NCBI RefSeq assembly: GCF_003382285.1
Contig: NZ_QTJR01000013.1
Span: 35,266-99,265, forward strand
Direction of reading: 5' to 3'
Source of the DNA: Lysobacter soli
Lineage (GTDB): Bacteria; Pseudomonadota; Gammaproteobacteria; Xanthomonadales; Xanthomonadaceae
Length of the DNA stretch: 64,000 nt
The notes beneath the pieces are model-generated. The model ran no database searches, had not been told where the DNA came from, and saw only the letters and a list, made by a program, of their open reading frames with translations. The position numbers and the translations under genes are program-made. Positions 1 to 11,324 of the stretch are shown one piece after another (positions within the stretch are counted from its first letter, which is position 1; each line of letters starts with the position of its first letter).

Positions 1-252
1 CTTGCGCTCGAAACCTTCGGAGACGCCCTTGACCATGTTGGCCAGGATCGCGCGCAGCGTGCCGGCCAGCGGGATCAGCGCCGCGTCCTCGGAAGAGAAC
101 GTGGCGGTACCGTTGTCGACGTTGACGTTGATACCGGCCGGCTTCGCGACGCTCAGGGTGCCCTTCGGGCCCTTCGCGCTGATCGAATCGGCCTGGATGT
201 TGAGTTCGACGCCCTTCGGGAGGGCGACCGGCTTCTTGGCAACTCGGGACAT
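1..252 (-). CDS. rplF: 50S ribosomal protein L6, 3' end outside window
   Basis: This is the N-terminal 84 residues of L6, a large-subunit protein near the sarcin-ricin loop and the factor-binding site. It begins [17 protein letters not shown], matching the family, and continues in frame off the left edge. The ATG at 252 has a strong Shine-Dalgarno sequence (GGGAGGAAT) about 8 nt upstream. It follows rpsH by 13 nt, the usual spc-operon order, so it should be co-transcribed with it. Confidence 0.97.
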   Translation of the reverse strand, partial: MSRVAKKPVALPKGVELNIQADSISAKGPKGTLSVAKPAGINVNVDNGTATFSSEDAALIPLAGTLRAILANMVKGVSEGFERK

Positions 253-265
253 GTCTATTCCTCCC

Positions 266-664
266 TTAGGCCACGAAGCACAGGACTTCACCGCCGACGC
301 CCTGCTGGCGCGCCTGCGCGTCGGTCATGATGCCCTTCGAGGTGGAGATGATGGCGATGCCGAGGCCGCCCAGGACCTTCGGCAGCTTGGCCTTGCCGCG
401 GTACTGGCGCAGACCCGAACGGGAGTAGCGCTCGAGGCGCTCGATCACCGGCTTGCCTTCGTAGTACTTCAGCGAGATTTCGAGTTCGGACTTGCCGGCG
501 CCGACGTCGGTCACGCGGGAATCCAGGATGTAGCCCTCGTCCTGCAGAACCTTGGCGATGGCCACCTTGATCTTCGAAGACGGCATCTTCACCGTCTGCT
601 TCCGGACAGCCGCCGCATTCTTGATGCGGACCAGCATGTCGGCAATGGGATCAGTCATGCTCAT
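266..664 (-). CDS. rpsH: 30S ribosomal protein S8
   Basis: S8 binds the central domain of 16S rRNA and in E. coli is the translational repressor of the spc operon. The 132-residue protein has the usual start ([17 protein letters not shown]) and the conserved C-terminal region ([20 protein letters not shown]). An in-frame ATG two codons later (658) is a possible alternative; neither has a convincing Shine-Dalgarno sequence. It lies between rpsN and rplF, with an unusually long 159-nt gap on the rpsN side. Confidence 0.97.
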   Translation of the reverse strand: MSMTDPIADMLVRIKNAAAVRKQTVKMPSSKIKVAIAKVLQDEGYILDSRVTDVGAGKSELEISLKYYEGKPVIERLERYSRSGLRQYRGKAKLPKVLGGLGIAIISTSKGIMTDAQARQQGVGGEVLCFVA

Positions 665-789
665 GAATTAATGCACCTATGAGTAGCACCGATATCCGCG
701 GGATTGCGAATTCAGTTGTAGTGCCCGCGGGAACGTGGAAGTTCCCTACAGGCGCCCCGCCCTGTCGGCCGGGGCCTGACGCGAGCGAG

Positions 790-814
790 CCGACAAGTCT
801 AGCAGACTTGCCGG
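790..814 (-). other. Intercistronic hairpin between rpsN and rpsH
   Basis: The 7-bp arms CAAGTCT and AGACTTG with a 3-nt loop extend by three more pairs across one mismatch. The hairpin lies about 10 nt after the rpsN stop, inside the only long gap (159 nt) of the spc segment. No U-tract follows, so an RNA-processing or stability element is more likely than a terminator. The role is inferred. Confidence 0.5.
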
Positions 815-823
815 CGCCCGGTG

Positions 824-1129
824 TTACCAGCTCGCCTTGCGCAGACCCGGAACGTCGCCGTTCATGGTCGCCTTGCGCAGCATGTTGCGGCCGAGGCCGA
901 ACTTGCGATAGACGCCACGCGGACGGCCCGACAGCTCGCAGCGGTTGCGCTGGCGGCTCGGCGAGGAGTCGCGCGGCAGCTTCTGCAGCTTGGTGACCGC
1001 GTCAAGCTTCTCTTCGTACGAAGCGGTCTGGCTGGAGATGATCTTCTTCAGCGCTTCGCGCTTGGCACCGTGCTGCTTGGCCAGCTTCGCCCGCTTGATC
1101 TCGCGGTTGACCATGGAGGTCTTAGCCAT
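824..1129 (-). CDS. rpsN: 30S ribosomal protein S14
   Basis: S14 is a head protein of the small subunit. The 101-residue product is the long form without the zinc CxxC pairs, typical of proteobacteria. It starts [20 protein letters not shown] and ends [17 protein letters not shown]. It lies 15 nt after rplE. The following gap to rpsH carries a hairpin. Confidence 0.97.
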   Translation of the reverse strand: MAKTSMVNREIKRAKLAKQHGAKREALKKIISSQTASYEEKLDAVTKLQKLPRDSSPSRQRNRCELSGRPRGVYRKFGLGRNMLRKATMNGDVPGLRKASW

Positions 1130-1144
1130 TGTTCAATCCTCGAG

Positions 1145-1687
1145 TTAGTTGCGGAACGGGAAGCGGAAGGCTTCCAGCAGCGCCTTGGCTTCGGCGTCGG
1201 TCTTCGCGGTCGTGGTGATCGCGATGTCCATGCCGCGGATCGCGTCTACGGCGTCGAAGTCGATTTCCGGGAAGATGATCTGTTCCTTGACGCCCATGTT
1301 GTAGTTGCCACGGCCATCGAACGAACGACCCGACACGCCGCGGAAGTCACGCACGCGCGGCAGCGAGATGTTGATCAGACGGTCGAGGAACTCGAACATG
1401 TGGGCGCGACGCAGCGTCACCTTGCAGCCGATCGGCCAGCCGTCGCGGATCTTGAACGAAGCCACCGACACGCGGGACTTGGTCACGATCGGCTTCTGGC
1501 CGGCAATCTTCGTCAGGTCGGCGACCGCGTTCTCCAGGATCTTCTTGTTCGTCGCGGCTTCGCCGACGCCCATGTTGATCGTGATCTTGGTCAGGCGCGG
1601 CACTTCCATCGGGTTCGTGTAACCGAACTTCTTGGTCAGGGCCGGGACGACTTCGTCCTTGTAGAACTTTTCGAGACGGGTGGTCAT
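1145..1687 (-). CDS. rplE: 50S ribosomal protein L5
   Basis: L5 binds 5S rRNA and forms part of the central protuberance and a bridge to the small subunit. The 180-residue length is standard. Conserved blocks include [12 protein letters not shown] near residue 35 and a C-terminal region with [17 protein letters not shown]. The ATG at 1687 has TGAGGAA upstream. It lies between rplX and rpsN in normal spc order. Confidence 0.98.
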   Translation of the reverse strand: MTTRLEKFYKDEVVPALTKKFGYTNPMEVPRLTKITINMGVGEAATNKKILENAVADLTKIAGQKPIVTKSRVSVASFKIRDGWPIGCKVTLRRAHMFEFLDRLINISLPRVRDFRGVSGRSFDGRGNYNMGVKEQIIFPEIDFDAVDAIRGMDIAITTTAKTDAEAKALLEAFRFPFRN

Positions 1688-1698
1688 TTCAGCATTCC

Positions 1699-2013
1699 TC
1701 AGGCGTCAACCGCCTCACCGCTGGAGCGGAACACACGCAGTTTGCGTCCATCCTCCAGCACCTTGAAAGCAATGCGCTCACCCTTGCCGGTGGCCGGGTT
1801 GAAGAGCATCACGTTGGAAATGTGGATCGGCGCTTCGCGCTCGACCACGCCGCCCGGCTGGCCAGCCTGGGGGTTCGGCTTGGTGTGGCGCTTGACGACG
1901 TTGATGTTCGACACGACGACCTTCTCGCCGAGCACGCGCACCACTTCGCCCTTCTTGCCCTTGTCCTTGCCGGTGGTGACGATCACCTGATCGCCCTTGC
2001 GGATACGGTTCAT
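1699..2013 (-). CDS. rplX: 50S ribosomal protein L24
   Basis: L24 is an early assembly protein at the exit side of the large subunit. The product is 104 residues with an N-terminal KOW motif ([20 protein letters not shown]). The start has GGAGGAAT upstream. It is 13 nt after rplN and 11 nt before rplE and belongs to the same transcript. Confidence 0.98.
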   Translation of the reverse strand: MNRIRKGDQVIVTTGKDKGKKGEVVRVLGEKVVVSNINVVKRHTKPNPQAGQPGGVVEREAPIHISNVMLFNPATGKGERIAFKVLEDGRKLRVFRSSGEAVDA

Positions 2014-2026
2014 ATAATTCCTCCGC

Positions 2027-2395
2027 TCAGAGCACTTCAGGAGCGAGCGAGACGATCTTCATGAACTTCTCGGTACGCAGCTCGCGGGTCACAGGCCCGA
2101 AGATGCGGGTACCGATCGGTTCCTGCTTGTTGTTCAGGAGCACGGCGGCATTGCCGTCGAAGCGGATCAGCGAACCGTCCGGACGACGCACGCCCTTGCG
2201 GGTGCGCACGACGACGGCGTCGTAGACGTCGCCCTTCTTGACCTTGCCACGCGGGATCGCGTCCTTGACGGTGACCTTGATGATGTCGCCGATGCCGGCA
2301 TAACGGCGCTTCGAGCCGCCCAGCACCTTGATGCACATCACTTCCTTGGCACCGGAGTTGTCAGCCACATCGAGGTAGCTCTGCATCTGGATCAT
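2027..2395 (-). CDS. rplN: 50S ribosomal protein L14
   Basis: L14 sits at the subunit interface. The 122-residue protein starts [19 protein letters not shown] and has the conserved [18 protein letters not shown] segment. It follows rpsQ by 14 nt; in E. coli the spc operon starts here, but no clear promoter is visible in this short gap. Transcription is therefore probably continuous from the S10 genes. Confidence 0.98.
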   Translation of the reverse strand: MIQMQSYLDVADNSGAKEVMCIKVLGGSKRRYAGIGDIIKVTVKDAIPRGKVKKGDVYDAVVVRTRKGVRRPDGSLIRFDGNAAVLLNNKQEPIGTRIFGPVTRELRTEKFMKIVSLAPEVL

Positions 2396-2409
2396 GACTC
2401 AGCCTCCTC

Positions 2410-2679
2410 TTATTCGGCCGCGCGGCTGACGATCTCAACCACGCTCCAGTTCTTGGTCTTCGACATCGGCGCAATTTCCTTCACCCGCACGACATCGCCT
2501 TCCTTGCAGGCGTTGTCGGCGTCGTGGGCGTGGAGCTTGGTCGAGCGGCGGATGTACTTGCCGTACAGCGCGTGCTTGACCTGGCGCTCGACGAGCACGG
2601 TGACGGTCTTGTCCATCTTGTTGCTGACGACCCGGCCTTCAACCGTGCGGACAGCCTTCTCTGTATTGTTGTCGGTCAT
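2410..2679 (-). CDS. rpsQ: 30S ribosomal protein S17
   Basis: S17 is a primary 16S rRNA-binding protein with an OB fold. The 89-residue product has the family motif [18 protein letters not shown] near the N-terminus and a conserved basic centre. It is the last gene of the S10 group and lies 10 nt downstream of rpmC. Confidence 0.97.
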   Translation of the reverse strand: MTDNNTEKAVRTVEGRVVSNKMDKTVTVLVERQVKHALYGKYIRRSTKLHAHDADNACKEGDVVRVKEIAPMSKTKNWSVVEIVSRAAE

Positions 2680-2689
2680 GACAGGGTCC

Positions 2690-2875
2690 TTACTTCTTCT
2701 CGCCGAGCAGCATGTTCACGCGAGCGATCTCGCGGCGCACGCGGCGGGACTCATGGGTCTTGGCGAGCTGGCCCGTGGCCTTCTGCATGCGGAGGGCGAA
2801 GCTCTCCTTGTGCAGCTCGGCCAGGTGGGCCTTCAGTTCGTCGGCCGACTTCTCGCGCAGTTGCTTGAGTTCCAT
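2690..2875 (-). CDS. rpmC: 50S ribosomal protein L29
   Basis: L29 is a small helical-hairpin protein at the polypeptide exit, near the trigger-factor and SRP docking site. The 61-residue product ([18 protein letters not shown]) matches the family in length and helical character. Its ATG at 2875 shares one base with the rplP TAA stop (TAATG), which implies translational coupling. Confidence 0.97.
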   Translation of the reverse strand: MELKQLREKSADELKAHLAELHKESFALRMQKATGQLAKTHESRRVRREIARVNMLLGEKK

Positions 2876-3288
2876 TAGCGCACCGTCCGGGTAACGAAAG
2901 TGGTGGTCACCGAGAGCTTGGCGGCGGCCAGACGGAACGCTTCACGCGCCACGTCCTCTGCCACGCCTTCGATCTCGTAAATCATGCGACCGGGCTGGAT
3001 CTGGGCGACCCAGTACTCGACGTTGCCCTTACCGGAGCCCATTCGGACTTCGATCGGCTTCTTGGTGATCGGCTTGTCGGGGAACACGCGGATCCACATC
3101 TTGCCGCCGCGCTTGACGTAGCGGCTGATGGAACGACGCGCGGCCTCGATCTGGCGCGCGGTCAGCTGACCGTGCGCCGTCGCCTTCAGGCCGTACTCGC
3201 CGAAGCTGACGGCGTTGCCGTTCCAGCTCAGGCCTTCATTGCGGCCCTTGTGTACCTTGCGGTACTTGGTTCGCTTGGGTTGCAACAT
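2875..3288 (-). CDS. rplP: 50S ribosomal protein L16
   Basis: L16 contacts the A-site tRNA region and 5S rRNA. The 137-residue product starts [20 protein letters not shown] and includes the [18 protein letters not shown] block. It is separated from rpsC by 3 nt and overlaps the rpmC start by one base, so the three genes are tightly coupled. Confidence 0.98.
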   Translation of the reverse strand: MLQPKRTKYRKVHKGRNEGLSWNGNAVSFGEYGLKATAHGQLTARQIEAARRSISRYVKRGGKMWIRVFPDKPITKKPIEVRMGSGKGNVEYWVAQIQPGRMIYEIEGVAEDVAREAFRLAAAKLSVTTTFVTRTVR

Positions 3289-3291
3289 GGC

Positions 3292-4020
3292 TTAGTCCCT
3301 CGCCTCGCGGTTGGCGCGCGCCGGACGGGCCGGACGCTCGCTGCGCTCTGCACGCGGCGCTTCTTCCTGCTTCTCCTGGCCCACCTGCGAGAAGTCGAAC
3401 ACCTCGCCCTTGTAGATCCAGACCTTGATGCCGATGATGCCGTAGGTCGTCTTGGCTTCAGCGAAGCCGTAGTCGATGTCGGCACGCAGCGTGTGCAGCG
3501 GCACGCGACCTTCGCGGTACCACTCCGAACGCGCGATTTCCGCACCGTTCAGACGACCACCAACGTTGACCTTGATGCCCAGGGCGCCCAGGCGCATCGC
3601 ATTGCCCACGGCGCGCTTCATCGCGCGACGGAACATGATGCGGCGCTCGAGCTGCTGCGCGATCGACTCGGCGACCAGCTGCGCGTCGAGTTCCGGCTTG
3701 CGGACCTCGGTGACGTTGATGTGCGCCGGAACGCCCATCACGTCGCTCACTTCCTTGCGCAGCTTCTCGATGTCCTCGCCGCGCTTGCCGATCACCACGC
3801 CCGGGCGGGCGGTGTGGATCGTCACGCGGGCGTTGTTCGCCGGACGCTCGATGAAGATCTTCGAGATGCCGGCCTGAGCCAGCTTCTTGCGCAGCAGATC
3901 ACGGACCTTCAGGTCCGCCGCCAGGAATCCGGCGTACTGCTTCTTGTTGGCAAACCACTTGGAGTTCCAGTCCTTGGCGATGCCCAGGCGGATGCCGGTG
4001 GGATGTACTTTATGACCCAT
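3292..4020 (-). CDS. rpsC: 30S ribosomal protein S3
   Basis: S3 lines the mRNA entry channel. The N-terminal region ([20 protein letters not shown]) is followed by a KH domain around residues 40-110 containing [17 protein letters not shown]. The 242-residue length exceeds the E. coli protein by about 9 residues, because of a charged C-terminal tail rich in Arg, Glu and Ala ([20 protein letters not shown]). It lies between rplV and rplP. Confidence 0.98.
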   Translation of the reverse strand: MGHKVHPTGIRLGIAKDWNSKWFANKKQYAGFLAADLKVRDLLRKKLAQAGISKIFIERPANNARVTIHTARPGVVIGKRGEDIEKLRKEVSDVMGVPAHINVTEVRKPELDAQLVAESIAQQLERRIMFRRAMKRAVGNAMRLGALGIKVNVGGRLNGAEIARSEWYREGRVPLHTLRADIDYGFAEAKTTYGIIGIKVWIYKGEVFDFSQVGQEKQEEAPRAERSERPARPARANREARD

Positions 4021-4034
4021 TGTCTGACTCCGCC

Positions 4035-4376
4035 TTACTTGCCCGCGCCCACAACCACAGTGATGTGGCTGGTGCGCTTGAGGATGCGGGTGCCGCGGCC
4101 CTTCGCACGCGCCATGAAGCGCTTCAGTGCGGGACCCTCGTCCACCATGATGGTCTTGACCTTGAGCTCGTCGATGTCGGCGCCCTGGTTGTTCTCGGCG
4201 TTGGCAATCGCGGACTCCACCACCTTCTTGATCAGGTGGGCAGCCTTCTTGTCCGAGAACTTCAGCAGGTTGACGGCGCGCTCGGCCGACAGACCACGCA
4301 CCTGGTCAGCGACCAGGCGGGCCTTCTGCGGGGAGATGCGCGCGGTGCGCAGGATGGCTTTCGCTTCCATGGTCAT
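4035..4376 (-). CDS. rplV: 50S ribosomal protein L22
   Basis: L22 reaches into the exit tunnel with a beta-hairpin. The 113-residue protein has the conserved [16 protein letters not shown] near residue 10 and the hairpin region [20 protein letters not shown] at the C-terminus. It is 4 nt from rpsS. Macrolide-resistance changes in other bacteria map to the hairpin, which looks normal here. Confidence 0.98.
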   Translation of the reverse strand: MTMEAKAILRTARISPQKARLVADQVRGLSAERAVNLLKFSDKKAAHLIKKVVESAIANAENNQGADIDELKVKTIMVDEGPALKRFMARAKGRGTRILKRTSHITVVVGAGK

Positions 4377-4380
4377 CTCC

Positions 4381-4650
4381 TTACTTGCCCGACTTCTTGT
4401 CGCCGCCGTGACCCTTGAACGTACGGGTCAGGGCGAATTCGCCAAGCTTGTGGCCAACCATGTTTTCGTTGACCAACACCGGGATGTGGTTCTTGCCGTT
4501 GTGCACCGCGATGGTGAAACCCACCATCTCCGGCAGCACCATCGAGCGACGCGACCAGGTCTTGATCGGCTTCTTGTTGTTGCCCGCGGTCTCCACCTTC
4601 TTCATCAGGTGGTGGTCGACGAACGGGCCTTTCTTCAGTGAACGTGCCAT
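4381..4650 (-). CDS. rpsS: 30S ribosomal protein S19
   Basis: S19 is a head protein that pairs with S13 and contacts bridges to the large subunit. The 89-residue product begins [20 protein letters not shown] and contains [20 protein letters not shown]. It lies 6 nt after rplB in standard S10 order. Confidence 0.98.
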   Translation of the reverse strand: MARSLKKGPFVDHHLMKKVETAGNNKKPIKTWSRRSMVLPEMVGFTIAVHNGKNHIPVLVNENMVGHKLGEFALTRTFKGHGGDKKSGK

Positions 4651-4656
4651 GGCCGA

Positions 4657-5484
4657 TTAGCTCCTGCGATCGCGCACGATGAACTGCTGGGTGCGCTTGT
4701 TCTTGCGGGTCTTGTAACCCTTGGTCGGCACACCCCACGGGGTGACCGGATGCGGGTTACCCTGGCCGGCCTTGGCCTCACCACCGCCGTGCGGGTGGTC
4801 GACCGGGTTCATGGCCGCACCGCGGACGGTCGGCTTGATGCCGCGCCAACGCGCCGCACCGGCCTTGCCCAGCTTCTCGAGGTTGTGCTCGTCGTTGCCG
4901 ACTTCGCCGATGGTGGCGCGGCACTCGGCCGGCACCTTGCGCATTTCGCCGGAGCGAAGACGCAGCGTGGCGTAGCCCTGCTCGCGAGCGACCAGATAGG
5001 CGCTGGCGCCGGCCGCGCGGGCCAGCTGGGCGCCCTTGCCCGGCTTCATTTCGACGCAGCACACCGTCGTACCGACCGGAACGTTGGTCAGCGGGAGCGT
5101 GTTGCCCACGCGGATCGGGGCGTCACGGCCCGCGATCACCTGGTCGCCATCCTTCAGGCCCTTCGGGGCGATGATGTAACGGCGCTCACCGTCGACGTAG
5201 CACAGCAGCGCGATGTGCGCGGTGCGGTTCGGATCGTATTCAATGCGTTCGACACGGGCGGGGATGCCCTCCTTGTCGCGCTTGAAATCGATGATGCGGT
5301 AGTGCTGCTTGTGACCACCACCGATGTGACGGGTGGTGATACGGCCGTGGTGGTTACGACCGCCGGTCTTGCCCTGCTTCTCGACGAGCGCCGCGTGCGG
5401 CGCGCCCTTGTGCAGGCCCGGGGTCACCACGCGAACCGCGCTGCGGCGGCCGGCGGAGGTGGGCTTGAAAGTCATCAATGCCAT
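4657..5484 (-). CDS. rplB: 50S ribosomal protein L2
   Basis: L2 is required for subunit association and peptidyl transfer. The 275-residue protein carries the conserved C-terminal segment [18 protein letters not shown] with the peptidyl-transferase-linked histidine in DHPHGGG. Length and domain layout (OB fold, then SH3-like domain) are standard. It lies 10 nt after rplW. Confidence 0.99.
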   Translation of the reverse strand: MALMTFKPTSAGRRSAVRVVTPGLHKGAPHAALVEKQGKTGGRNHHGRITTRHIGGGHKQHYRIIDFKRDKEGIPARVERIEYDPNRTAHIALLCYVDGERRYIIAPKGLKDGDQVIAGRDAPIRVGNTLPLTNVPVGTTVCCVEMKPGKGAQLARAAGASAYLVAREQGYATLRLRSGEMRKVPAECRATIGEVGNDEHNLEKLGKAGAARWRGIKPTVRGAAMNPVDHPHGGGEAKAGQGNPHPVTPWGVPTKGYKTRKNKRTQQFIVRDRRS

Positions 5485-5494
5485 GGGTCTTTCC

Positions 5495-5791
5495 TCAGGC
5501 CTTGGCCATCACGTCGATCGACTGGCCTTCGGCCAGCGTCACGTACGCCTTGCGCCAGCTGCCGCGGCTACCGGCGCGAAAACGGAAGGACTTGTTCTTG
5601 CCCTTGACGTTCACGACGTTGACCGCTTCAACCTTCACTTCGAACAGCTTTTCCACGGCGACCTTGATGTCGGCCTTGGTAGCGTCCGTCGCGACTTCGA
5701 AGACGTACTGGTTGGAAACTTCCTGCAGACGGGCGGTCTTTTCGGACACGCGCGGCGCACGGATGATGTTGTAGAGCTTGGCCTCGTTCAT
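5495..5791 (-). CDS. rplW: 50S ribosomal protein L23
   Basis: L23 forms the main chaperone and SRP docking site at the tunnel exit. I place the start at the ATG at 5791 ([18 protein letters not shown], 98 aa), because it overlaps the rplD stop as ATGA and has GAGGAG at good spacing. A GTG at 5800 would add three residues, but the Shine-Dalgarno sequence would then abut the start. The protein shows the usual VSEK motif and a basic loop. Confidence 0.96.
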   Translation of the reverse strand: MNEAKLYNIIRAPRVSEKTARLQEVSNQYVFEVATDATKADIKVAVEKLFEVKVEAVNVVNVKGKNKSFRFRAGSRGSWRKAYVTLAEGQSIDVMAKA

Positions 5792-6393
5792 GCCAGCCAC
5801 TCCTCGATCTTCTTGACCGCGTCGGCGGTGACCACGACCGAGTCGGCGCCCACGAGGGAAACCGGATCCAGGCCCTGGACGTCACGCACTTCGACGTACG
5901 GCAGGTTGCGCGCCGAGAGGTACAGGTTCTCGGTGGCGTCTTCGGTGACGATCAGCGGACGACGACCGACTTCCAGGCCCTTCAGCTTGGAGATCAGGCC
6001 GGAGGTCTTCGGAGCGTCCAGATCGAACGACTCGACAACCTTGATGCGGCCCTGGCGGTTCAGCTCGGACAGGATCGCGGCGATCGCGGCGCGGTACATC
6101 TTGCGGTTGACCTTCTGCGCGAAGCTGCGCGGCTTGGCCGCGAAGGTCACGCCGCCGCCGACGAAGATCGGAGCCGTCAGCGCGCCATGACGCGCACCGC
6201 CGCCCTTCTGCTTCTTCGACTTCTTGGTCGTACCGTTGACTTCAGAACGGGTCTTCTGCGCCTTGGTGCCGGCGCGACCGGCGTTGCGATACGCAACGAC
6301 AACCTGGTGGACCAGGTCTTCGCTGAATTCGCGGCCGAAGATCGCGTCGGAAACCGACACAGTCTTGCTGCTGTTGGTGATGGCGAGTTCCAT
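5788..6393 (-). CDS. rplD: 50S ribosomal protein L4
   Basis: L4 lines the exit tunnel. In E. coli it also represses the S10 operon through the S10 leader. The loop region [20 protein letters not shown] and the basic [19 protein letters not shown] segment are clear. Two ATGs compete: 6399 lies only 2 nt after AAGGAG and 6393 lies 8 nt after it, so I use 6393 (201 aa, starting [10 protein letters not shown]). The stop overlaps the rplW start by 4 nt. Confidence 0.96.
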   Translation of the reverse strand: MELAITNSSKTVSVSDAIFGREFSEDLVHQVVVAYRNAGRAGTKAQKTRSEVNGTTKKSKKQKGGGARHGALTAPIFVGGGVTFAAKPRSFAQKVNRKMYRAAIAAILSELNRQGRIKVVESFDLDAPKTSGLISKLKGLEVGRRPLIVTEDATENLYLSARNLPYVEVRDVQGLDPVSLVGADSVVVTADAVKKIEEWLA

Positions 6394-6405
6394 CGTCATC
6401 TCTCC

Positions 6406-7059
6406 TTATGCCTTGCTCGAGGGACGCACGATGACGTCGCCACCCGGCGCACCCGGCACGGCACCCTTGATGGCGATCAGGCCGCGCTCGGCGTCGACCT
6501 TCACCACTTCCAGGCGCTGCGTGGTCTGGGTTTCGTCGCCCATGTGGCCGGACATCTTCTTGCCCGGGAACACACGGCCCGGCGTCTGGCGCTGGCCGAT
6601 GGAGCCCGGCGAACGGTGCGACAGCGAGTTACCGTGCGTCGCGTCGCCCATCGTGAAGTTCCAGCGCTTGATCGTGCCCTGGAAGCCCTTGCCCTTCGTC
6701 ACGCCCTGGACGTCGACCAGCTGGCCGGCGCTGAAGATGTCGGCCTTGATCTCGCCGCCCACTTCAAAGCCACCGATCTGGTCGGCTTCCACGCGCAGCT
6801 CCCACAGGCCACGACCGGCTTCGACCTTCGCCTTGGCGAGGTGACCGGCTTCCGGCTTGTTGACGAGCGCGGCGCGGCGCACGCCGACGGTGACCTGCAC
6901 GGCGCTGTAGCCGTCGGTGTCGTCGGTCTTGATCTGGGTGATGCGGTTCGGGGTCGCTTCGATCAGCGTCACCGGAACCGACTTGCCGTCTTCAGTGAAG
7001 AAACGGCTCATGCCGGCCTTGCGACCGACGATGCCCAACGAATACTTCTTCGCGGTCAT
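6406..7059 (-). CDS. rplC: 50S ribosomal protein L3
   Basis: L3 starts large-subunit assembly and approaches the peptidyl-transferase centre. The 217-residue protein begins [20 protein letters not shown]. It has the family signature region with [20 protein letters not shown] near the middle, and [23 protein letters not shown], which includes the glutamine methylated in E. coli. It is 10 nt after rpsJ. Confidence 0.98.
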   Translation of the reverse strand: MTAKKYSLGIVGRKAGMSRFFTEDGKSVPVTLIEATPNRITQIKTDDTDGYSAVQVTVGVRRAALVNKPEAGHLAKAKVEAGRGLWELRVEADQIGGFEVGGEIKADIFSAGQLVDVQGVTKGKGFQGTIKRWNFTMGDATHGNSLSHRSPGSIGQRQTPGRVFPGKKMSGHMGDETQTTQRLEVVKVDAERGLIAIKGAVPGAPGGDVIVRPSSKA

Positions 7060-7069
7060 GGTGGGAGCC

Positions 7070-7381
7070 TCAGGTCAGCTTGATCTGGACGTCGACGCCA
7101 GCCGCGAGTTCGAGCTTCATCAGCGCGTCCACGGTCTTGTCGTTCGGATCGACGATGTCGAGCACGCGCTTGTGCGTGCGGGTCTCGTACTGGTCGCGCG
7201 CGTCCTTGTCGGCGTGCGGCGAAACGAGAATGGTGTAGCGCTCGATCTTGGTCGGCAGCGGAATCGGGCCCTTGACCTGGGCACCGGTGCGCTTAGCCGT
7301 CTCGACGATCTCGCTGGCCGAGCGGTCGATCAGGCGATGATCGTACGCTTTGAGCCGGATTCGGATCTTTTGGTCCGCCAT
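7070..7381 (-). CDS. rpsJ: 30S ribosomal protein S10 / transcription factor NusE
   Basis: S10 is a head protein of the small subunit. As NusE it pairs with NusB to bind boxA RNA during antitermination. The 103-residue product starts [20 protein letters not shown] and contains [20 protein letters not shown]. The ATG at 7381 has AAGGA 8 nt upstream, directly next to a boxA-like sequence (7393-7407). It heads the S10 gene group behind a roughly 320-nt leader with an attenuator, so its expression is probably autoregulated. Confidence 0.98.
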   Translation of the reverse strand: MADQKIRIRLKAYDHRLIDRSASEIVETAKRTGAQVKGPIPLPTKIERYTILVSPHADKDARDQYETRTHKRVLDIVDPNDKTVDALMKLELAAGVDVQIKLT

Positions 7382-7392
7382 GACGGAATTCC

Positions 7393-7407
7393 TTGGTTAA
7401 AAGAGCG
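7393..7407 (-). promoter_or_regulatory. boxA-like sequence before rpsJ (nusE)
   Basis: In the rpsJ sense the sequence is CGCTCTTTTAACCAA, very close to the rrn boxA consensus (TGCTCTTTAACAA). It ends where the rpsJ Shine-Dalgarno sequence AAGGA begins. NusB and NusE (S10) bind boxA, so the site could let S10 limit its own translation, as proposed for boxA sites before Nus-factor genes in other bacteria. Function here is inferred from sequence and position. Confidence 0.65.
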
Positions 7408-7490
7408 ACGGGCCGGCCTCTGGGTGTGCCGTACCCCTGAAAAATGCAAATACCCCGGAGCTGCACCCTCGCCCCGGAGCTTCCATGCCT

Positions 7491-7524
7491 CAAAAAACAA
7501 GGCAGACCGGTTACCCGGCCCGCC
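7491..7524 (-). terminator. Rho-independent attenuator in the S10 leader
   Basis: In the rpsJ sense, GGCGGGCCGG pairs fully with CCGGTCTGCC (two G-U pairs) across a GTAA tetraloop, and TTGTTTTTTG follows. It lies about 110 nt upstream of rpsJ and downstream of the candidate promoter, so it would stop transcription inside the leader. E. coli controls its S10 operon by L4-dependent attenuation at a U-tract hairpin; this hairpin is a natural counterpart. The regulator here is not shown. Confidence 0.75.
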
Positions 7525-7623
7525 CAGACGGAGTAGAACGCACGAAGAGCCCCGTTTAGCGTTCCTTGGAAGCCCGAAGGCCCGGAACGTACGGAGCGCG
7601 CCGTGCGACATGTCCCTGTCTGG

Positions 7624-7687
7624 CGAACACGAGGCGCTTCCTGCACCTCATTTCGCTGGTTGCGGCCCCTTCCCGAAGGAAAGCGCC
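7624..7687 (-). promoter_or_regulatory. Leader element A, copy before rpsJ
   Basis: Three blocks here recur before rpsL at 12418-12488. In the sense direction they are CGGCGCTTTC at the 5' end, CGAAATGAGGT in the middle and GCGCCTCGTGTTCG at the 3' end. GGCGC and GCGCC can close a stem. A small hairpin (CCTTCGGGAAGG) sits after the first block, where the rpsL copy has a different hairpin. It begins about 13 nt after the promoter -10. I do not recognise it as a named RNA family. Confidence 0.6.
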
Positions 7688-7700
7688 GCAGTGGTCGTGC

Positions 7701-7730
7701 ATTCTAACCGGATATCCACAGCCTGTGCAA
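7701..7730 (-). promoter_or_regulatory. Candidate promoter of the S10 gene group
   Basis: On the minus strand a TTGCAC hexamer and a TAGAAT hexamer are 18 nt apart. The -10 is good and the -35 weak. It lies 21 nt beyond the tuf terminator and about 320 nt upstream of rpsJ, so it would drive the S10 genes with a long regulated leader. Confidence 0.5.
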
Positions 7731-7751
7731 GCACGGGGTCCGACAAGACTA

Positions 7752-7778
7752 AAGCCCGGCGCGCGAGGCGCCGGGCTT
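7752..7778 (-). terminator. Terminator after tuf (copy 1)
   Basis: The 11-bp perfect stem AAGCCCGGCGC / GCGCCGGGCTT with a 5-nt loop lies 6 nt after the tuf stop codon. A modest T-rich stretch follows on the minus strand. It separates the str genes from the S10 promoter. Confidence 0.8.
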
Positions 7779-7784
7779 CGTTCA

Positions 7785-8975
7785 TTACTTCAGGATCTTC
7801 GCCACGACGCCGGCGCCGACGGTGCGGCCGCCTTCGCGGATCGCGAAGCGCAGGCCTTCGTCCATCGCGACCGGGTTGATCAGCGTGACGACCATCTTGA
7901 TGTTGTCGCCCGGCATGACCATCTCGACGCCTTCCGGCAGCTCGACCGCACCGGTGATGTCGGTGGTGCGGAAGTAGAACTGCGGGCGGTAGCCCTTGAA
8001 GAACGGCGTGTGACGGCCGCCTTCGTCCTTCGACAGCACGTACACCTCGGCTTCGAACGTGGTGTGCGGCGTGATCGAACCCGGCTTGGCCAGCACCTGG
8101 CCGCGCTCGACGTCGTCACGCTTGGTGCCGCGCAGCAGCAGACCGGCGTTGTCGCCCGCCTGACCCTGGTCGAGCAGCTTGCGGAACATCTCGACGCCGG
8201 TGACCGTCGTCTTCTGCGTCGGACGGATGCCGACGATTTCGATTTCGTCGCCGACCTTGATGATGCCGCGCTCGATACGACCGGTCACCACGGTGCCGCG
8301 GCCGGAGATCGAGAACACGTCTTCCACCGGCATCAGGAACGGCTTGTCGACGTCACGCTGCGGTTCCGGGATGAACGTGTCCAGCGCTTCCACCAGCTTC
8401 AGGATCGCCGGCACGCCGATCTCCGACTGATCGCCTTCCAGCGCCAGACGGGCCGAACCGTGGATGATCGGGGTGTCGTCGCCCGGGAACTCGTACTTGC
8501 TCAGCAGCTCGCGCACTTCCATCTCGACGAGCTCCAGCAGCTCGGCGTCGTCCACCATGTCGGCCTTGTTCAGGAACACGACGATGTACGGCACGCCGAC
8601 CTGGCGCGACAGCAGGATGTGCTCGCGCGTCTGCGGCATCGGGCCGTCAGCGGCCGAGCACACCAGGATCGCGCCGTCCATCTGCGCCGCACCCGTGATC
8701 ATGTTCTTCACGTAGTCGGCGTGGCCCGGGCAGTCCACGTGCGCGTAGTGACGCGTCGGGCTTTCGTACTCGACGTGCGCCGTCGAGATCGTGATGCCGC
8801 GCGCCTTCTCTTCCGGCGCCGCGTCGATCGCGTCGTACGCCTTGAACTCGCCGCCGAAACGCTCCGCACCCACCTTCGTCAGTGCCGCCGTCAGCGTGGT
8901 CTTGCCGTGGTCGACGTGACCGATCGTGCCCACGTTCACGTGCGGCTTGGTGCGCTCAAACTTACCCTTGGCCAT
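7785..8975 (-). CDS. tuf: Elongation factor Tu, copy 1
   Basis: EF-Tu is the GTPase that delivers aminoacyl-tRNA to the ribosome. The 396-residue protein has the G1 loop GHVDHGKT at residues 19-26, the G3 motif DCPGHADY and NKADM, followed by beta-barrel domains 2 and 3. It is the last gene of the str group, after fusA, and has its own terminator. Its coding sequence appears identical base for base to the second copy at 25318-26508, while the flanks differ, which points to ongoing gene conversion. Confidence 0.99.
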   Translation of the reverse strand: MAKGKFERTKPHVNVGTIGHVDHGKTTLTAALTKVGAERFGGEFKAYDAIDAAPEEKARGITISTAHVEYESPTRHYAHVDCPGHADYVKNMITGAAQMDGAILVCSAADGPMPQTREHILLSRQVGVPYIVVFLNKADMVDDAELLELVEMEVRELLSKYEFPGDDTPIIHGSARLALEGDQSEIGVPAILKLVEALDTFIPEPQRDVDKPFLMPVEDVFSISGRGTVVTGRIERGIIKVGDEIEIVGIRPTQKTTVTGVEMFRKLLDQGQAGDNAGLLLRGTKRDDVERGQVLAKPGSITPHTTFEAEVYVLSKDEGGRHTPFFKGYRPQFYFRTTDITGAVELPEGVEMVMPGDNIKMVVTLINPVAMDEGLRFAIREGGRTVGAGVVAKILK

Positions 8976-9019
8976 GGCTATCTCTCTTTAAAAAGTTGTT
9001 GCTAGTTGATCTGGCGTAA

Positions 9020-9045
9020 CGGATGCCGGCGGGGGCCGGCATCCG
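9020..9045 (-). other. Strong hairpin between fusA and tuf
   Basis: A perfect 11-bp stem (CGGATGCCGGC / GCCGGCATCCG) with a 4-nt loop lies 11 nt after the fusA stop. No U-tract follows in the sense direction, so full termination is unlikely. A 3'-stability or processing hairpin separating fusA from the more highly expressed tuf is a reasonable reading. Confidence 0.6.
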
Positions 9046-9056
9046 GGATCCGGCTA

Positions 9057-11177
<2,121 letters not shown>

Positions 11178-11292
11178 GGGACCCTCTCGTAAATTTTGGA
11201 ATTCCAGATGGCCAGATGCCGGCACTGGGCCGGCGTCCGGTTCGCATGGCGGCTCTTTTGCCGCCGCGGCAGCTCAGTAGGCTGCCGGGGCC

Positions 11293-11315
11293 GGCGACCC
11301 CGATATGGGGTCGCC
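11293..11315 (-). other. Hairpin after rpsG
   Basis: The 9-bp perfect stem GGCGACCCC / GGGGTCGCC with a 5-nt loop starts 9 nt after the rpsG stop and precedes fusA. It lacks a U-tract. It may be a processing or stability element, or part of a partial terminator. Confidence 0.5.
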
Positions 11316-11324
11316 TCGCTCAGA

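Noticed and set aside
7293..7646. A 117-codon frame in the gap before rpsJ
   Set aside because: It runs into rpsJ in another frame and crosses the attenuator; no family resemblance. Regulatory structure explains the region better.
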